Part shown: piece by piece, positions 48,821 to 62,822 of the stretch | Position numbering within the stretch: the stretch's first letter is position 1 | Layout: each line of letters starts with the position of its first letter | From: Eopsaltria australis | Taxonomy: Eukaryota > Chordata > Aves > Passeriformes > Petroicidae | Reading direction: 5' to 3' | Assembly (NCBI GenBank): GCA_034509425.1 | Contig: JAVTVJ010000040.1 | Span: 9,501,001 to 9,565,000 of the forward strand | Length of the DNA: 64,000 nt | The notes under the pieces: model-generated | Told to the model about the DNA's origin: nothing | The model's database searches: none | Seen by the model: the letters and a program-made list of their open reading frames with translations, nothing else | Position numbers and translations under genes: made by a program

Positions 48821-50528
48821 TTTGTGGGTGACACTGGTTTTCAGTACTTTTTTCTATGTGAAAATAGTTCTGACTGAGGTCACTGGGTTTTGTTTTGAAG
48901 ACCCCAGGATTAATTTTTCCTTTCATACCTGCAAAGAAGGCAAAGTTCCATATCAGTATCATTCATCAAATCAGTGATTTCATGGAGGTAAAATGGTGGG
49001 TATGAATCTTATTACTACAGTGGTTCCCTTGAGCCTCTGTAGTGGAATAAAAGGGCATCAAACCATATATGAATAATTGCTGTGGTCTTTGAGGTCCCTC
49101 TGTTCTACTCATATAAATGGAGCATCAGCAGAAATTATTATCAGGTCAGGTAGCTTTAAGGGTGAGATCCTTAGCAGATGTGAATCACTATCATTCTAAT
49201 AGAAAAAAAAAAAAAGGTCACCATTAATGCCACTTTGAGATTTGGCTTTAGGAAGCATTTATCTTACCGTGTTCATCTGAATTTATGAGGAACCTGCACT
49301 TAAAAATTAGATTGCATCTGACAGTCAGGAAAAAAATCAGCTTTATATGAACAATTAAATGGGACAAAACTGTACCAAACAAATCCAGGGCTCTTGAATT
49401 GCCAGGTAATTTATCTTAAAGAACATGCAGAAAGGTGTTTCACTGGCATAAGAGGTTGTCTGGAGATAACATCCAAGCTAACACAATACCACTGCTGCTG
49501 CCATTTAAAAAAAAAGAAAATAATTTTATCTGCAGTTAAAAAGATAAACTGAGCACATAATAAAAAGTAATCCAAAATCTAAAATTAAATAGTTTGCAGC
49601 GTCCAGTTAAATTAAATGAGTAGTGGAACAATCTAAGAGAATACACCATTCATTTCATGGCTCTTATATAGATGACTATCGGTGCTTGTTATGAGTATAA
49701 AAACACACTTCAGATGCTCGCATCTCCCCAGTTTTCAACTCTTCCAAGAGTTGTAGTTCTGGCACTTCTCTATGGTACAAAAATACAGTACAGCTTCTTG
49801 CAATTTCCTGAGACACTGCACCTGTAATATATTCATGCTAATTGCTCCAAACTCATGCATACAGATGACAAAAGAAGCAGAATGGTAATTCAGCTTTTTC
49901 ATGCAAAGGAAACATAATTGTTTTATAATATGCTGTAAGTTTTAAACCTGAAGGTTAAGTATTCATTTAATTATTTAGGGAGAGGTTGCACTTCTACTCC
50001 TCTCCATGTAAAAGAGGCAGCCATGCCAGGAAAAGGGTGAGGAGGAGCTTGGATTTTGAGTTTTCCTTCCTGTCTCTCTCCTTCCTTCATCTCTCCCTTT
50101 TCCCTTATTACAGATGCAGTATTGCTTCTACTGCCCCTGTTCTTCCACTTACCACTGATATTTTCAGAAACAGGTTATTTGAGCCAAATATGTTGATGAG
50201 CAAATAGAGGAAGAGGAGAAGAAATGTGTTTCCTGCACAGGCAACTGGTTTCAGCACAGGTATTACAAATCTCCTAAATAAGATCATTTACTAGTTAAGG
50301 GATTTTATTTCAGACCCTATCAGCAGAATGGCAGGAAAAAGAATGGTTTTGATACAAGACTGAAAGTATTTTGGGTTTCTGATAAGAGAACTACTTACCT
50401 CTGCAACAGCAAACCTGGCAAGATGCATCAGTAGCTACCAAATATCTCCTTTGGCTCAAAACATTGAAGCCTGAATTTTTCAAAGTGGAAGAACCAATTG
50501 AAAGATTTACATCTGGATTTGTGTGCTT

Positions 50529-50568
50529 CAGTAGTTGTAATATGTGTGATCCAGTAGTTGTAATATGT
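50529..50568. repeat. 23-bp tandem duplication
   Basis: CAGTAGTTGTAATATGT at 50529-50545 is repeated exactly at 50552-50568. The period is 23 bp, so this is a recent local duplication or a slippage product. Confidence 0.8.
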
Positions 50569-53500
50569 TGTCTGCACCACACATTTATTAACTTTGTCTA
50601 AAGGTACTTACTAAATAACATGAATTAAATTTTCAAAATACTTCAAGGAATTCAAGGGTCAATTTTCCATTTGTACTCCCTAGGTAGTAATGAGATTTAA
50701 CAGAATTAAGCAATGCAACATATTCCCCATAGTCCTGGTTCCACCTTTTACAATACTCACAATTTTTCTGTGGATAGGCACTAAAGTATGGGGGCAACAG
50801 AAACCTGCTGAGCAGGGTATGGATCAAACTAGTAAGAAATATTTCAGCTAAAAGGAACAGTGCTTATACATGTCTAGAGAGACAAAGTCTCTGTTTAGGG
50901 CCATTAAGCTCCTAAATAGTCTCAGCTACTCAGTATGATACAAAATACCAGGCCTACATTTTTAAAGAGGTAGTGGCAGGCCAGGAGAAGTGAGAGCTTT
51001 GGAGTTAGGTCACCCTGTGAGGGTGTGGAGGACAGGGTCCAACTGCTCCTTCTGCCCAAACCACAGCCTGGGCTTGAGTTCAAACCAGCACCCCAAGACA
51101 GAATTCTAACAGTCAGCTTTCTCTGAGGTGGGAAAATTCTCTCAGACACCAGCACAAGGATTTTCATCTTCACAGAAATATTTTGACATGAAAAGGACTG
51201 ATGTAAGAAGGAATATCTTTAACCCCAGCGACTAGGAAATGTATCTAAGATGGGTGTTCAACTCCATATCTGATAGGTATCACTGCTCCAGACCAGGGAT
51301 CTGAACCTGGCTCTTCTACTTTTTCTCACAGCTACATTTACTTTGAGCTTGTTGTGAGCATGCTGGTAACCTCAGGTCCATAGCAAAGGCAGTACCATTT
51401 TGAAGGCTTAAAGGTTTTAGCCACAGCAGTCCTTGAAGTAGATCTCAATATTTAGGTGAGTTTGGACAGCAATATCTTGAGCATATGCAAAACTTAACAT
51501 GCTAAACTAATAGTCAGGAGGTAAGTGACAGCTGAGGAGTAATTATGCCAATGGTACATGAATGCTGGGACAAGGTGATGCCTACATTTTGCAGCAGATT
51601 ATGGTGACAGAAAAGCTCTGAGCTGACTTTCACAGTACATCCACAGAGTTCAGCACAGCACCATGCAGAGACAGTCACACAGGTCTCAAAGACAGACTAG
51701 CCTTTTTGGTATGGCAGAACATGCATTATTAAATTCAATCCCTGTTTCTCAGCAGAGCTAATTAGTTCAGGTGCAGCTCAACACTGCTATAATTATACTC
51801 CATCTGCTTCCAGAGCTAGCTAGTTTGGGTGCTGAGAGCTTGGAAATTTCTCTGCAGTACCCCCTCATGGGAGGGGGCATGATACTATTATGTCCTTAGG
51901 CGTGAAAAGAGATGGATTGACGCTTTGGTCTCTTTGATGATGCGAGCCTTAGCAGCCTAAATCCTGCCGAGTTAAATCCTCTCAAGGGACAGATTTTTTT
52001 AAGATGTTTAAATAGCTAAAGCCCCAGGTATAGCCCCAGTGAGATTTTTGAAAAATGCCTCATAAGCACTAAGTGTTTGTTGGTGGTGAATGACCGTACG
52101 GCAGCACAGCAGTGAGAGCCCCGTGTCAGACACCCAACTGAGGCAGTCTGTCACAGGCAGCAGCCCATGGTGCCCTGGCTCTTTCCAAAACTTTGATGTG
52201 CTCAGGTTGGCTCTGCTGCCTTGCAATCCAGCATGTAAGTGCTAAGACTCATTTGGCTACGCAGAGAGAATATCAAGCCTGTCTGCTTCTCAAGAAACAG
52301 ATAGTGACAACTCAGATGAATGCTGATTTAGCACGCAGCATTTGCTCGCTTTAAAATGAAGCCTTGATCCAAAGACTACTGCAGTGAATGGACTATCTCT
52401 CCTCCATGTCAATTCATATTGGATCAGGCCTTGAATCTGTGGCATGAAGCAATTAGTATAAAATAGATTAGGCAACAACTTCCTTTATTCAGTTGTACAA
52501 GTTTTTTCAAGATGAACTGATTGCCCACATTTGTTTCATACAGGCAGCTAAATCATCAATACCAACAAGACTGGCATTAATCAACAGAATTACCTCCTCA
52601 CTCTCACAGGCATTTAGCTTCATATCACTTTACAAAGGTTGTCAGGGACCGTCTGCAGCTTCAAGTACAATACAGCAGTGCCACAGCACGTTTTTCCAGA
52701 CACTAGAGTCATACATATGCATTTGGCCTGCAAGCTTTTCAGCAGCACACTCAAATGAGAACATTTTCAGTGACCACATGAACCCTACAGCATGTTCTCC
52801 CCGCATCTGCTTTGCTTAACCACACATCACCACGCTTTGATAGCATATATACGTACCTGTGGATACATACGTGCATACGTGTCCAGAGACAATGTGTTCT
52901 GCTTCCAAGTGTGCTGTGCAGGTGTGACTGACACCTGCATTTAATAGGATGTTATGTGAGCAACTGTGTCACTGCCATTATTACTTTGTCACACCACACT
53001 ACTGTCAGTGTCAGCTGTCTTAGTACTGTTCTCTCCGCCTCTGCTTGCTTTCTGCTTTCCAGGGGCACTGGCTAAGGCTGCTGAGACTGTTAGACATTGA
53101 CTGAAACTCAATCAATTGCTACTTATTTAACCAGTATGCAGACATCACTGTGAAATTATTTTAGAAAATGGCAAAGGGAGCTGCCCCACATCATTGGCTC
53201 TTAGGAGAAGAGCTCTGCATTTCTGCTCTGGTTCAGTTATGGCTGTCTCACTGCCAAGCTACTCTCTCAGAGTGCAGACAGCCTCCTAAGCCTTTTCAGA
53301 CATGAAATAATTACTTGTTATATATAAAGCTTGCTGCCTATTTCTTCAATATATTCAGTCAATTCAGTGTTGCTGACCTATCTCTCACACTGCACTGCAG
53401 CTTTGGACCATGTGCTGTGAGAGATGGCACCCAAAATGTCTGTGTGAGGCCAGCCCTGTGCCCCAGCTTAGTAGCCATCCCCACCCTTTGCCACCCAACA

Positions 53501-56500
53501 GCCCCTGGCTTGCATATTCTGAGGAACTCTGGCTCTCTCCATCAGCAACAGCAGGCTGCCACAAAGCAGATCACACTGAAAGGCTGTAATTAGTGACTGA
53601 GGTGGTAAAGAGCTGGTATAAGGGATTTTTGCCCATTTCTGTGCAAGGCGAGCAGTTTAACTCAAAGAGTTACCTGCAGTGGTTTAGGTTGTTAGAACCC
53701 GACTGTACTGCAAAGAGGGAGGACTCACAGGCAGTCACAGCACAGAAGCATTTTGAGAAGCTGTCTCCACTCAGACACCTCATCTAGGCTGAGAAGTATG
53801 TGACTGACTCAAGCCTGTGCAGTGTACATTCAGGCAGGTGAGTTAAAACCACTGACAATTTAAAAAACCTCTCTGGTTTTGCACTGAACAGTGGACAAAA
53901 TGTCACACAAATGCTGAGGCTCATCTGAGATCCAGAACCTAAGAGCTGAAAGTCAGGACATGGCTATGGAATGAGCTGGACGCAATAAAAAGGGATCAGG
54001 GAGTTCTCAGGCCTGAAGCTCAGCATTGAGGTGTGCGCCAAAATAAAACTCTCTTAGACATGACCATAAGTCATTCAAGAAATTTCATTAGCCTCACAGG
54101 CTGCAACTCTCCTGATGACCAACAGGTCAAAGGCAAATGCAGCAGGGGCAAAAGGAGTTTTCCAGAACTCAGAATTAATTTTTTCTTTGCCTTTTTTCTT
54201 GGTTCTTCCTTTCCTTCTTTATCATTTTGTAACCTTCTCTCTGTGCAAAGAGAAATGTTTCCATTCCAGGGTCTGCTTTAGCTTTAAATTTCAAACTTTC
54301 AATTTTGATTTTCCAGTTCCCATTAATATGTTACAGATGACTTATTTTATTAATTGCCATGTATTTTACTAGTTAATTTATTTTTCTGGGAAATAAATAC
54401 TTTCCTGACCTGTTCCAGTCTTGTACTAATGCTTAGCCAAATATCTTAAGGCAGTGAAGGAAAAAACAAACAGCTGAACATCTGCTGAAAAGGTTGCAAG
54501 GGTGAATAATCTTTAATAGCTTCTAATGAGCTTCCAGAAATATACTGCATAAGGAGCAATGCACAGATACGAGTTCTTAAACCCTTGCTTGTATAAGCAT
54601 CCTGCTCAGTTACTTCACTCACTTGCAGACAGAAGTGAATTCAGATGCAGAATTTGTTGCCAGATACTTTTAAAATGCACCCTGCGAGGACATATCTCTT
54701 TCTTCAAGCAACCATTAATTTTGCTTAACACTGCCCCTGCTTTTATGCTTTACTGGTGCAACTCACATCAGGAAGACTGGAAGGAGTCCCTTATCACAGC
54801 TGAAACTCTCCATCACTTTGGTGCACCACTTGTCTGTCTTGTAGCTCCACAGAGGCAAAGTGAGCACATGCAGGAGCTCACCTGCAACCTGCATCTAAAG
54901 GTTCCTTTGGTGATGCAGCTCAGTCCTGCCCCTGGAAGTGATAATTAGGACAGGTTCAGAAGTCGAGGAGGGCGTCTGGTAGCTGTACAGGTGTAGAAAG
55001 AACTGTTGCTACTACTCCCCAACTTATTGGCCAAAGCAGTAGCATGGAGATTGCTGAAGAGTAATCCCTTCTCTTTGTCTTGCACTTCAATTTCTCCTCT
55101 TTGGGCTGCCCTCAGTTCAGAGACATATACCTGCCTGCCATGCTCAGGCAGAGCATATAAGTCAATGCAACACAAGGAAAGTCAATAGAGTTTCATTCAC
55201 TTACAATAGAAGTGAATTTAGCCATAAATCAATAATGAAAAGCAAAATGTTCCCTACGTGCCTGTTCTTGCAGCTGTCCTTCATCAGAAGAGTTCAGCCC
55301 CACTTAGAGAATCAATGTATCAATAGAAAGTAAACTGTGTTTTCAATAAAACTGAAGAAACTGAAGAACTGAGCAAATTCAGCATTGGATGATTATTAAT
55401 TTCCAAAGTTAGCTACAAGCTTTTAACAGTTTCCACTAAATCTCCAAATGAAATTGAAGCACTTAGATAATCATCAAAAATACTGTATTAAAATACTCTC
55501 CTCCATCCCTCTCCATGTGCAGAAGCAACTTGGCATATTCCTAGGGCAAGCAAGGATACACTCTTGACTGAAAGCAATGGTGCTTCACTGCCTCTTATTT
55601 CTGGGATAGCCCTAAGCTCATTCTGCCACCTTGTGTGATCAACATATAATACAGCATAGTCTCATTTTCAGGTCCATATTTCTTATTCCACTCCATTAGG
55701 TCATGCCTCTTATTTAGTACTCCTCAAATCCAGGAGTCTGTGAAACTATGTGGAGATAACCAGTCATCACTGATATTCTAATATGGACTGTCAGGATGAA
55801 GCAAATTTAATGTTTCATTCATACTCCACCTCCCAAAAAGCCACTTAGTTTTATTAGAGCAGTGAATAATTCTTATTAATTATATGAAAGAATGCACATT
55901 TCTGTTAGCTTTTTGTTAGACTGTGGTTCTCTTGAACTCCATTGAAATTATTTGCTAAATAATGCCTATGAATATTTTTAGCTGGTATTATGCATTCAAA
56001 GCAATTTGTTGTAAACAAAAATTCAGTTTTGCAAAAAAATCCTTGAGCTGTGTGACTAGCCACTCCATCTCTTATGGCCTATTATTTCACCGTTATAGAA
56101 ATAGTTTCTTTACATTTATCCTGACTGCAAAACTGTGAAGGTTAATAAAACATTTGGCTTTTATTGCAAAATGTCTGTTGAAAGCAAATACAATGGTAGT
56201 CTTTCAGAAAGTGTCTCCACTGTTTTCTCAGTGTTTCTAATTTCTGCTGCTGTGTTCAGTCGTGACATTACGAAGAAAAAAGTTTTTTAGAAAAAGAGCA
56301 ACAGCCTTTAATGAAAATCCCAGTTAAAGCGTGTAGGATAAAAGTCTTTGTTTTGATTAGCTGAATTAATTCAAATATCTTGCTCTGGAAACAGGCAAAG
56401 CATTCCTCAAGTTCATCTACAAAAACTGTCTGAAGCTTTAGTTCAAACTACCATGAGAGGCTCCGCAAGGGATTCACATGCCCAGAAATGGCTGCTGGTG

Positions 56501-57430
56501 CAATGCAAAAATCAATAATGCTACATGAAGCTGTTACCTACGGATGTCATCTCTCTTCTGAACATCAGCAAATGCCCATGTGCATCGTAGGTACGGAAAC
56601 ATAAATGTGACACCGGCTGCCAGTGTAGAGGGGCACTTCACCTGTTCACAGAAAGGCACTCAGCACATGCAGTTTTTAAACGCCTGTGAGCTTGTGTGTG
56701 CTGATCCGCCGTTAAGCAAAGGTGACAGAAGGTAGGAGGCAGAGAAAACAATTATCAAAAGCTCCTTCTAAATCCTACAAATTCAGATGTTGACATCTTG
56801 TATTGCCTTATGCTTTACAGATACAGAACTACATTTCTTATCAAAGTGAACTGCGACTCAGACTTAATTAAGCAGAACTGCGGTGCCTACAAGATCTATG
56901 CTAAAAGCATAGTGAGTGCAGTCAAAGCAAAATTCATTCCTGTAGTCTGGTGTTAATGCCTTTTACACAGGGAAATAATTATAGCTAAAAGCTGATGTTT
57001 TCACTTCATACTTACGGGATACAATTCATCTTACAGAATCTCATCATCACCTTAACTTGTGGCTGTGGTCAGAAAACTGTATGTTAACATCATACTGTTT
57101 TACTCACCATATATTCTGCAAGTAATCAAATCACAGGGCTGATCTCCAGTCCTTCTGTGAGGAGAAATAATTGAGGCAGGAAGATACACAGAGATTTTAA
57201 TAAGAACCAGGCAAAATATGTCTACAAGATACAAACTCAAAAAAATATGCAATTTGCATGTCAGAGACAGTTTTAGTAAATTTGGAATTTGGCAAAAATC
57301 TTCAGGCCACACAAACACATCCCTCCACAATTAATAATGAAGTAATTTCAGAAAAATTTCCTTTGTTTCTTGAATTACCCTGTACAAAATTTTGACCTTT
57401 CTTTTACAAATTTTTTACTAAAAGGATTAG

Positions 57431-57450
57431 TAAATATATATATATTTAAA
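57431..57450. repeat. (TA)n tract
   Basis: TAAATATATATATATTTAAA, a short self-complementary AT tract. Confidence 0.7.
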
Positions 57451-57639
57451 ACCAAAACTGAAAATTCTGCCTCCAACTATATGATTCAGGTTGACCTAAA
57501 AAGGAAAATCATATTAAAGTATGATTGAAAAATACAACCTTCAAAACATGCTACACATAGTTCTCATTTCAAAAGGCTTTGGCTCAAGTTTCAGAAGCAC
57601 AGAGCAATCCTACAACATGCATAATTATCCCGGTATAAG

Positions 57640-57875
57640 GGAGCACACAGTAAAGGGACCTGTAAAGTTTGAATCCCTTTACAGGCTCTTGCAGAGCCCT
57701 TGGCAAGTCATTTCATTCTCTTATATCTCTATTTCCCTATCTATTAAGTCAGGGCAATAATACCTACCTTCCCCGAAGAGGTGACAGTAATTAAGTCAAT
57801 GTTTAGCATAGCACTTTCAAGATGCAAATCTCTGCATTAAAGTTCTAAGTACTATTATTATTATCATCATTATCA
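57640..57875 (+). mobile_element. MIR-like CORE-SINE (amniote)
   Basis: A tRNA-derived SINE with the parts in order. The first part is a tRNA-like region whose B-box equivalent reads AGTTTGAATCC at 57667-57677. The core follows, with CTTGGCAAGTCATTTCATTC, TCTATTTCCCTATCTATTAA and GGGCAATAATACCTACCT; these correspond to the MIR 'ttgggcaagt', 'tcagtttcctcatctgt' and 'aataatacctacct' blocks. The last part is an L2/CR1-type tail reading TAGCACTTTCAAGATGCAAA and TAAGTACTATTATTATTATC. The TTA-repeat ending is typical of SINEs mobilised by L2-type LINEs. Copies of this sort are ancient and inactive in birds. The left end is approximate. Confidence 0.85.
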
Positions 57876-59100
57876 CCGATTATCATTAGGCTAAAGCTAC
57901 TGTTTAATTCTGTATGTTCTCATTCTGAGAGATACATTCAACTACCATCGTAAGCTAATTATACCATCTACTCTTAAGTATAGGAGTACAAAAGCATACC
58001 TTCTGCTGCATTTGCAGTCTGTTCCCACTTTCAAATTCTCTTTGTGTAAAGGAAAGTATATTCTTAACTAATGCCTTAAGGAAGTTTGCGTGGTATTGCC
58101 AAATTAGCTCATCGCAATTAGTATCTCAGGTTTCTCTGCAATCCCAGGAAAATAGCAGTAGCCACAAATGCAGTTAATAATGATGACTTTGTAAAACAGA
58201 ACTGGAGGCTAATATTGAAAGGGCTGTCAAAGAGCAAAAGGCTGCATTTCAAATGACCTTTAAATCCGCTGCGACTCCTGCAGAGGATAAGAGGTAACAT
58301 GAGTGAAAAGAAAGGCTTTTCCAGCTCACCAGATTTCACCAGGTCAAAGAAGCATTTGTAATGAATAAATAAATAGATAATTCATCCCCCAGCTGTTTCT
58401 GCAACTTTTCCGATATGAGCACAAGTAGGAAGCAGGTCTGTGAAGCTGGATGGATTTCAGAGACCTGAAGATCTGATAGAGAACCAAAGAACTGAGCCCA
58501 AGTTGCTCATTACGCAGGACAGAAAGGAACAGAAATTTGCCCACAGGGTTTCAGATGCACTGTGTATCTGTGAAAGCTAAGCCTTTAAAATGCCAGTGTC
58601 AAAACTAGTGTTTCCTAAAATCACCCTGACTCCCTGACTCAGTTTCCTCTGGTTTTGCACACAGAAATGTGCAGCCATGCCACGCTCCCTGCTCTGGGAA
58701 GATCAGTGTGTATGAGCTTCCAGATGTCTGGGCACAAGACCAACACTTGGTGTACCTCAAAGCCTACCTGCAACAAACAGATACACGCAGAGACATGCAG
58801 TAAAGAGGTGGCATGTCACATCTTCACACGCAGCCATGGAGAGACCCAGTCTTCTTCTTGTGATTGTTTATGCATTACGATAGCACATTTGTCTAAATAA
58901 ATAACTAATTTTTAACAGATATTGAAATTTTACAACTGTCACCCTTGAAATAACCTCTTCCAGATGAGACATTTTGTAACAACACAGTATTTTGCATTTA
59001 CATAATCTTTCTGTCTAACGTTATCAATGCAAAAATGTTTCTGAAGTCAAATAATTAAAAGTGCATGAAAATATTGAGAGACAAAGTAAACATTACTTTT

Positions 59101-59175
59101 CATAGGGAAGGAAACTGAAACATGGAGACTAAAATCTATATCCAGCCTTACCCAGCTGAATGTGAGACGAATAAG
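59101..59175 (-). mobile_element. Possible MIR/CORE-SINE remnant
   Basis: GGAAGGAAACTGAAACATGG followed by AGACTAAAATC and TTACCCAGCTGAATG reads like the reverse complement of the MIR core ('gaggaaactgaggca', then 'cacagctagt'). It lies 1.2 kb from the clear MIR-like copy but in the opposite orientation. It is diverged and only about 75 bp long. Confidence 0.5.
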
Positions 59176-61149
59176 GGCTCACATTGTCAGTCCTGGCATA
59201 TTACAGGTCCTCCAACAATTTGAGGAACACTGTGGCTCCAGCTTTGTCCATGTGCCAGGGAATCTCTGTGCTGCAGGGAAGCCTTTTCCTGTGGCCCAGG
59301 TCTCACCCATGCCGGAGGACAGACAAAGGCAGCTGCAATGCTCTTCAGGATCCCAAATGCCAGGCAAGCACTTCCCAGCTAACAACTGAAAGCAGTCTGG
59401 GTGGCTGCCCTCTGTAACACAGGGACTGGGAGGAAGCCTTTCCTCTCCCAAAGACACCTTTCTGTTCATTGATGTGACACAATATCCATCCCCCCACACC
59501 CCGGGTTTTGCTACAGGAGGACATTCAAGAGATATTTGCTCAACCATCATGAGGAAAAGAGGTTAGTGATGCTTTTTCAATGGAGAAGGGGTAAATTACT
59601 TCTCTAATGTAAAGAAGGGGTTGAGAAATGAATGAACATTATTAAATGGTATTATTACCTAAGATAATAGGAGAAAAGTCATAAAACACTCACATACGTA
59701 GACAGTTGTCTATCTGCTCTTTGCCTTCATTTATGTCTTGTAAAAAGCTATCTTGAGGTGGGGTAGAACTGGCTGTTGGCATTAGTAATTTTTTATCATT
59801 TCAATAAGAAAAGAAAAATACACTGTAAGAAAGGAACTCTTAAATTTATTTAAATTCTTAAATAAATGGCATGTGCATGGTCATCCAGTGCTATCAGTCA
59901 CTATAACTCAGGTGGAAAAGGTTTATTGGTAAGCCAGTGTGGCCTCTTGTTAAAGTACTATGCAAGGCATTTCTTCATAATGTTAAAACATGGAAACAGC
60001 TTAATTTTCCCTATCCTAGAAATCCAAGGAACAACCTAGAAATATTATTTCTGTCAGGCAGCTATCAACCACCTTTGCTTCTTTGTCTGGCATTCCTAAA
60101 ATATGTTGAAGCATTCTTACACTTTTAAAAGATAGCAAAAGGGGGGCAGGATCAGGCTGTTCAATAACATCTCAGATGGTTCTCATTCTTTTAAACTGAA
60201 ACAGCTGAATTTTGCCAGTTAAAAAGCTGTGCAGTACAATACACTCACTGACAAGCTGCAAAATATAATTTATTTTACAATATCATGTCTTATCATATAT
60301 AGCATAAAAATATTTATCACTGTAGTTAAAAACGATGTAGTTCTAGTTCCCAGACAAATCACAACTATAATTCCTTATTTTATTACTTCATTGTTTCTCT
60401 TTTAATTAACATTTGAATAGGCTCAGAAGTGGATGGAATTTCAAGTCTAACCCCAGCCAAATCTTCCAAACCCCTGGACATTTGTATCTATCTCATTCTG
60501 TTACTCAATGATGCTTCAAACCAATAGTACTGGAAATTAAATTGACCAATTTATTCATCACTGTAGCAGGGCTTAAACCTCAGCAACATGATTGCCATCA
60601 TGTCAGTGCTGTCAATGACCTGAGTCTTCAGTTTCAGAGATTGCCCCAGTAAAACTCGATAATAAGTGGCAAAACATTATTACTTCCTTTGGTACTCATT
60701 ATAAAAACATTAATTGGGGTGAAAGGTAATCCACTTCATATGCTAAGTCATGGATCTTCTCTAAGGGTGGACAAGGGGGATTGCAAGAATAAGTATGTCA
60801 TTGTGATTTGTTGCCACAAAATTTCCTTGAAGTGTGAATGAACGGACTACTAGAGGGCGTCACAACAAGGAAAAACATTCCTTTGATTTAAATTATCCAG
60901 GTCTGGCCTGAAAGGTCACCAACAAAATGAAAACACAACACAGAAATGGGATGAGTTCTGAAGAAATGTCAGCACAATTTATGCAGCCTACTTTTTCCAT
61001 TATCCTGTTTTGAATAGTTTAACTTCATTTATTTTAGGGAATCACTCCATTGCTTACACACTGCAACTAGTTAAAATTCATGGCTCTTTTACCACTCCAT
61101 CCCTATTTTCTCTCCCTTTCAAGTACTGTTTTCACAGAAACCCCCTCCC

Positions 61150-61196
61150 AAAAAAAAAAAAACAAAAAAAAAAAAACAAAACAAAAAAAAAAGAAA
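61150..61196. repeat. A-rich low-complexity tract
   Basis: Runs of 12, 13 and 10 A bases broken by single C bases, preceded by CCCCCTCCC. This resembles a retroposon tail, but no element body can be recognised upstream. Confidence 0.85.
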
Positions 61197-62822
61197 CCAC
61201 CAATTTTGTGCAGTTTGACTCCTGTTGCAGAAAAGCATTAAACTCACAGCCAGGAAGCTGTTTTGCCCCTTCTCAAGTGCTGTCACCCTACCTCTTTAAG
61301 GTCTGTTTTATCAGTAGCATTGAATTTTTTTCTTCATTTCAAAGAGCACATTAAACTCTCATTAACAGAAAAGGGAATTAAGCATGCACAGCTAGAAAAC
61401 GAATAAAAAAATTCTGCACTAAGTAAAGAAACAGGATTCCCCTGACAAATGTGTATTCACAAAGAAATATCACTGCAGGTAACAAATAAACTCCCTTGGT
61501 TAAGTCAGATATAATTTCCAAGGTTTTCTCAAGGCAGGCTCTCTCTTGGAGACATTTCAGCAGGAAAGAATAGGTTCTGCTCAGCCTGGGTTTATCTTGA
61601 AATTCTGGACTTTCATGTTCACAGAACAATAATGTTTGAAAAAACAAAAATTTAAATTAAATCCCATGCCTCATAAGGAGGCATCTCAGGGGCCAGCTAC
61701 TGGCAGGGCTGGAGAGAATGTTGCTGCCAAATGGAAAATGTGATCTGGCAAGTGGACCTGAAATCTCAGATTTTGAACTTGGCAGTTCTGAAAAGTCTTG
61801 GCATTTGGTTAAAGGTCCTGGAATGTGAAGCTTGCAAACAAAGTTTTTCCCCATAAGAGTATGAAAAGCACCTTTAATATGTATAAAGCACGCTTGCATC
61901 TATCCTTCTTATAAACAGCTCTGGTGTGTTTTGCTCAGTATGAAGTAGCCTTTAGAAATCATTGGTTTTGCCTACATATCCTATATTCATTTGTCTTGCT
62001 TTGTCTCATATGGGCCCCTATGACTTTCTGACCTTCCCATAAATTTTAGCATCATTCAGAAGGTCAAACAGTCAGGGAAAGCAAAAATGAATTAAAAAAA
62101 GAAAGAGCTGCAGTGGATGGAGAATTATCATCATAAGCTTATTATATATTTCAAACACTGCAGACTTTAATGGCAGCAAGCTTTTAAAAGTTCAGCCTCT
62201 GCTTTTACTGTTATAAAGGGATACTGTTATTTTTTCCATTTGATTTCAAATACCACTAATCCAAAGAGTTACCAAAGTCTTTCTGCGAACTTGTATGAAC
62301 TATTTAAATTAATTTTAATTAATGTAAAATATTTTTAAAATTGAAAATACTATTTTTAAAAGTTTCCTAGTGTTCCCTGGTACCCTTGATAACAGGAATG
62401 AATCACAACACTACTTGCCTCTCTCTGTTCATATTGGCCAGAATCCTCTCTGCATTTTCTGGTTTTCTCTTTTTTCTTCCCCCTTCCCCCCACTTTCACA
62501 AGGAAGAGAGGGAACAGACAGTACTGGCAAAGCATAGCTTTGAAAGTAAATAAAGACATGGTTGCAGTCTATTTAATGGCAACATATTCTCACTATTAAT
62601 ATTGTTACTGTCATCATTACCAGCATTATAGCTGGATCCTAAGCATCTAGGAGACACAACTGCTTTCATAAGTCACATCTCTCCTGCAATTTGCTTACAT
62701 GCCGTGAGTGAGTAATTTATCCTGTTAATATCTTGTTCAGCTATTGAGAAGTAGGAGTTAGAAACCACAGAAAAGAAGCCAAAGACATAAGGTGCAAAGG
62801 AATTTTAAAAATTGTTCTGTAG

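Larger units (their letters stand above)
45649..57639. other. Non-coding unique sequence
   Basis: Twelve kilobases with no supportable gene or clear transposable element. It contains two poly(A) runs, two small tandem duplications and a CpG-containing TACGT cluster near 52.86 kb. Stretches at about 51840-52480 and 56540-56720 keep more CpG than their surroundings and could be conserved non-coding elements; only alignment to other birds could show this. An ancient amniote repeat trace may lie at about 49168-49200. Confidence 0.5.

Noticed and set aside
49168..49200. Trace resembling an ancient amniote repeat end (GTGAGATCCTTAGCAGATG)
   Set aside because: About 30 bp only and recognised from memory; needs a repeat-library search.
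54945..55175. Charged, exon-like minus-strand frame
   Set aside because: It reads somewhat like protein but has no recognisable domain, no clear splice sites and an overlapping frame on the other strand.
59844..59867. 10-bp AT-only inverted repeat
   Set aside because: Low-complexity AT sequence gives such inverted repeats often by chance.
61150..61196. A-rich tract as a processed-pseudogene tail
   Set aside because: No gene-like sequence upstream and no flanking direct repeats were seen.
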